This document shows, in pieces, positions 5,161-7,796 of a stretch of DNA of 7,796 bases (positions are counted from its first letter, which is position 1; each line of letters opens with the position of its first letter). Source of the DNA: Lachnospiraceae bacterium UBA7199 (lineage in GTDB: Bacteria; Bacillota; Clostridia; Lachnospirales; Lachnospiraceae); NCBI GenBank assembly GCA_002490775.1, contig DKUR01000082.1, positions 1 through 7,796 of the forward strand, in the 5' to 3' direction. Below the pieces are notes generated by a model. The model was not told the DNA's origin. It worked only from the letters and a program-made list of their open reading frames with translations, and ran no database searches. The position numbers and the translations under genes were made by a program.

Positions 5161-5316
5161 ATGGGAAAAATAATTGATTATGAGGCAGAACTGTCCAATC
5201 GAAAAAGTATATCAATTAACATTAATGAAACAGGTGGAGAAGAAAAAAAGAAAAATGCAAATCGATTAGTCCAGTATTTCCAGAGGCAGAACAAATTAGA
5301 GAAAAGGAGAGGATAG
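5161..5316 (+). CDS. 51-aa hypothetical protein before DUF5688 gene
   Basis: ATG 5161 follows AAAGGAG (5145-5151) with 9 nt spacing and the frame ends at TAG 5316, 4 nt before the DUF5688 start. The peptide begins MGKIIDYEAELSNRKS and has a central glycine/glutamate/lysine stretch and a basic, probably helical end with NRLVQYFQRQNKLEKRR. I do not recognise a family. It lacks the SVxxKL tag. The strong ribosome binding site, linked palindrome and 4-nt spacing to the next gene support translation; a DNA- or RNA-binding peptide is possible given the basic end, but this is a guess. Confidence 0.6.
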   Translation: MGKIIDYEAELSNRKSISININETGGEEKKKNANRLVQYFQRQNKLEKRRG

Positions 5317-5320
5317 ATAT

Positions 5321-6370
5321 ATGGTTTCAAAAAGTGAATTTGCTGAAACAATTCAGGAATATTTATTAGCAAAATATCCGGAAATAGAAGAAACATATTA
5401 TAAACTAATTCGTAAGAACAATGTAGAACTATATGGAATTGTAGTTAAAGATTATTCCAGTAATATATCACCGGTGATTTATATTGATAATTTTTATGAA
5501 CAAATATTAAATGGAGTGCCTTTGGAACATGTGTGTGGCCAGATAGGAGCCTTTTTTGAAGACAGCAGGCAGCCGCAGACCGATTTGAGCTGGTTTACTG
5601 ACATTAAAAAAATAAAGGAAATGCTGACAGTCAAGTTAATAAGTCAAAAGGGCAATCAGCAGTTTTTAAGTGATGTTCCTCATTTTGAATATGGAGACCT
5701 CGCCGGAATATATCAAGTTGATCTTGGCAGAAACTTTACAGAAGCCGGAGCTTCCATAACAGTAAAAAATGAGCATATGAAACTTTGGAATATATCTGCG
5801 GAACAATTGCATCAATATGCGATGCAGAATATGGAAAGTAAAGAGTTTATGATAGGATCTATGGCAGATATTTTCAGAAACAACTTTTTAGGAACCGGAG
5901 CTTTTGAAAAAAATGATTCTGACTTACCTGATCCACAAATGTATGTACTTACAAGTGCAGATATGCGAAACGGTGCGTCCGGCATTTTAAATTCAAATCT
6001 GCTCCAGTCTTTTTCAGAGAAGTTAGGAAGTGATTTAGTCATACTTCCTTCTTCCATACATGAAGTTATTTTGCTGCCGGATCGGAGCCAAGACTATAAT
6101 GAATTAATAGAAATGGTTACAGACATAAACCAGAGGGAAGTTGAGCCAGAAGACCGTCTCAGTAATAATGTATATTCCTATGACAGTAAAGAAAAAGTAT
6201 TGTGCCAGGGAGCAGAGAAAAAGCCTATGCAGATTAAAATCTGCAATATAGATCAAAAGCTTGAACAAAATTCAGTTCTTGGAAAATTAAGATCCCATCA
6301 GAGCAGCCTTCACAAACCGGATAAAGATATCCAAGTAAAAGAACACAGTCAGCACCAAACAGAGAGGTAA
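5321..6370 (+). CDS. DUF5688 family protein with C-terminal tag
   Basis: This 349-aa protein matches the DUF5688 family, frequent on conjugative elements of Clostridia but without known function. The N-terminal part (about 1-110) contains YKLIRKNNVELYGIVV and a conserved SPVIYIDNFYEQ strand-helix unit; the C-terminal half has the family signature MYVLTSADMRNGASGIL followed by LLQSFSEKLGSDLVILPSSIHEVILLP (about 208-253) and a segment with VEPEDRLSNNVYSYD. No signal peptide or membrane segment is visible. The end carries the tag SVLGKLRSHQ (318-327) and a histidine-rich charged tail ending HQTER. AAGGAGAGG precedes the ATG at good spacing. The VirD4-type gene starts 7 nt after its stop and its ribosome binding site lies within this gene's last codons, so the two are translationally linked. 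Confidence 0.82.
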   Translation: MVSKSEFAETIQEYLLAKYPEIEETYYKLIRKNNVELYGIVVKDYSSNISPVIYIDNFYEQILNGVPLEHVCGQIGAFFEDSRQPQTDLSWFTDIKKIKEMLTVKLISQKGNQQFLSDVPHFEYGDLAGIYQVDLGRNFTEAGASITVKNEHMKLWNISAEQLHQYAMQNMESKEFMIGSMADIFRNNFLGTGAFEKNDSDLPDPQMYVLTSADMRNGASGILNSNLLQSFSEKLGSDLVILPSSIHEVILLPDRSQDYNELIEMVTDINQREVEPEDRLSNNVYSYDSKEKVLCQGAEKKPMQIKICNIDQKLEQNSVLGKLRSHQSSLHKPDKDIQVKEHSQHQTER

Positions 6371-6377
6371 TGATGAT

Positions 6378-7790
6378 ATGGAGAAAATAAAAGACAAGAT
6401 AGAAGCATTTAATGCTCTTGATCTGAAAGGAAAATTAATCATAATAATTCCGTATCTCTTTTCCATTTTTCTTTGTTCGCGAATTGCAGAATTGTACCGC
6501 CTGTGCAGTGGGAACTTTGTAAAAATAATAAGAAACATAGAATATCTATATAAAGCAATCCCACGTTTTGCACTGACAGATCTGCTGGTCGGAATACCGG
6601 CAGGTTTTTTTATTATCTGGTACATGAAATGGGAAAATGGACTACGGAGAAAGAATACCAGAAAGGGTGTTGAATATGGTTCGGCAAGATGGGGAACAGA
6701 AAAGGACATCAAACCATTTATTGATCCGGATCCATTTTATAATGTAATTCTTTCTAAAACAGAAAAATTAAGCATGTCTCCTAAAATGAAAAAATTTAAT
6801 CTGAACCGGAATAAGAATGTAATTGTATATGGTTCTTCCGGATCAGGAAAAACATTTTCTTTCGTGAAGCCGAACCTGATGCAGATGCATAGCAGCTTCG
6901 TTATTACTGATCCAAAGGGCACTTTATTGCCAGAGATGGGAAATATGTTTGCAAAAAATGGATACAGAATCAAAGTCTTAGACACCATTGATATGAGTAA
7001 TTCCATGAAATATAACCCATTCCGCTATATCAATGAACCGAAGGATATTTTAACACTTGCCAATACGCTGCAGAAGAATTTGAAGCCACCAGATGCCGGG
7101 CCAGCACAAGATCCTTTTTTTGACCAGGCAGCGCTTTTATGGCTGCAGGCCGTAATTGGATATTTATGGTATGAAGCCCCACCAGATGAACAGAATATTC
7201 CAACGCTGTTAGAAATCCTTGAAGCAGATGAGGTGAAAGAAGATGATGAGAACTATAAAAATGCCGTGGATATGTTGTTTGAAGAACTGGAAGAAAAGAA
7301 TCCAAGGCATTTTGCAGTTAAGCAGAGAAAAAAGTACAAGAAAGCCGCAGGAAAAACAGCAAAATCAATTTTAATTACCCTTGGAGCAAGCTTATCACCT
7401 TTTGATATTCCGGACGTAAGCCGCCTGGTATCTGATGATGAACTGGAAGTAGATACTTATGGGGATGAAGGCCAAAAAACAGCGCTGTTTGTTATTATTT
7501 CTGATTCTGACACCACGTATAACTTTATTCCGGCTATTCTTTTTACGCAGATGTTCAATGTGCTTTGCTATAAAGCAGACAAAGAGTATGGAGGGAAACT
7601 GCCGGTGTCAGTGCAGTTTATATTAGATGAGTTTGCCAATATCGGTACCATTCCGGGTTTTAAAACTTTGATTACGACTATCCGAAGCAGGATGATATCC
7701 GCGATACTTATTCTGCAGACTAAAAGCCAGTTAAAGGATAATTATAAAGATGCAGCGGAAACTATCATAGGAAACTGTGTGCGCCCATAA
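6378..7790 (+). CDS. virD4: VirD4/TraG-type coupling ATPase, 5' exon, interrupted
   Basis: A type IV secretion coupling protein that would link the DNA relaxosome to the mating channel at the inner membrane. Two membrane segments lie at about 18-35 and 66-83, followed by the family motif GSARWGT (101-107), Walker A GSSGSGKT (152-159), an ITDPKGTLL segment (176-184), an extended all-alpha region, and Walker B DEFANIG (417-423). The ILILQTKSQL helix and IIGNC (463-467) come next; in relatives IGNC continues with D-[ST] and roughly 100 or more further residues. Here the frame instead reads V-R-P-stop. The codons after C467 coincide with GTGCGCCC, a group II intron 5' boundary, so bases 6378-7778 are probably the first exon and the stop at 7788-7790 lies inside the intron. 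AGAGAGGT in the preceding gene is its ribosome binding site. If it is not an intron, the gene is truncated. Confidence 0.85.
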   Translation: MEKIKDKIEAFNALDLKGKLIIIIPYLFSIFLCSRIAELYRLCSGNFVKIIRNIEYLYKAIPRFALTDLLVGIPAGFFIIWYMKWENGLRRKNTRKGVEYGSARWGTEKDIKPFIDPDPFYNVILSKTEKLSMSPKMKKFNLNRNKNVIVYGSSGSGKTFSFVKPNLMQMHSSFVITDPKGTLLPEMGNMFAKNGYRIKVLDTIDMSNSMKYNPFRYINEPKDILTLANTLQKNLKPPDAGPAQDPFFDQAALLWLQAVIGYLWYEAPPDEQNIPTLLEILEADEVKEDDENYKNAVDMLFEELEEKNPRHFAVKQRKKYKKAAGKTAKSILITLGASLSPFDIPDVSRLVSDDELEVDTYGDEGQKTALFVIISDSDTTYNFIPAILFTQMFNVLCYKADKEYGGKLPVSVQFILDEFANIGTIPGFKTLITTIRSRMISAILILQTKSQLKDNYKDAAETIIGNCVRP

Positions 7791-7796
7791 GTCACC
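7779..7796 (+). mobile_element. Probable 5' end of a group II intron in virD4
   Basis: The coupling-protein frame is conserved up to the TGT codon at 7776-7778 and then changes abruptly to GTGCGCCC, which fits the GUGYG 5' consensus of group II introns and matches the first bases of the well-known Ll.LtrB intron. Only 18 bp of it are in the window, so neither the ribozyme domains nor an intron-encoded reverse transcriptase can be seen. Group II introns in conjugation genes are well documented (relaxase ltrB, Tn5397). The call rests on the conserved-frame break plus the boundary sequence. Confidence 0.6.

Overview
The window is AT-rich, and every gene I can support lies on the + strand, tightly packed behind Shine-Dalgarno sites of the AGGAGG type. 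Gene content and protein families (RepA_N initiator, PcfB/DUF3801, VirD4-type coupling protein, DUF6674, DUF5688, SpoVG-like domains, VapD) point to part of an integrative conjugative element or conjugative plasmid of a gut-type Clostridia/Lachnospiraceae bacterium (Bacillota). The host assignment is inference. No relaxase, integrase, attachment site or mating-pore ATPase is in view, so only an internal slice of the element is seen.

Layout. 1-968: a likely sigma-A promoter (58-86), an unknown 107-aa gene, a VapD-like gene with an added C-terminal tail, and an intrinsic terminator (944-968). 976-1980: a perfect palindrome, then a RepA_N replication initiator whose linker-coding DNA carries four contiguous 23-bp repeats that look like iterons. 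2012-2671: a small conserved accessory gene, a second palindrome, a 56-aa helix-turn-helix-like gene and a short gap. 2672-4277: a DUF6674 coiled-coil protein, a third palindrome, a PcfB-like coupling-protein partner, and a 47-aa protein. 4343-5113: a protein with two SpoVG-like domains and a second terminator. 5123-6370: a fourth palindrome, a 51-aa protein and a DUF5688 protein. 6378-end: a VirD4-type coupling ATPase whose frame breaks at a conserved motif, exactly where a group II intron 5' end (GTGCG) appears to begin.

Two signals cut across the genes. First, six otherwise unrelated proteins (VapD-like, DUF6674, PcfB-like, the 47-aa protein, double SpoVG, DUF5688) share a C-terminal tag of the form S-V-x-x-[KR]-L-x-x-x-[KHQ]. 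It starts 27-36 residues from the C-terminus and is followed by a charged tail. Beside a type IV coupling protein and its PcfB partner, this could be a translocation or docking signal for cargo of the conjugation machine (hypothesis). Second, the palindrome TTATGCGACGTCGCATAA occurs four times, each copy ending about 18-23 nt before a start codon and just ahead of the ribosome binding site. This suggests one shared regulator or RNA structure for several transcription units of the element.

Working model: RepA_N supports replication of the excised element, PcfB and VirD4 deliver DNA and possibly tagged proteins to the secretion channel, and the tagged proteins are accessory or recipient-acting factors. 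Only the family assignments rest on established knowledge; the cargo model is inference.
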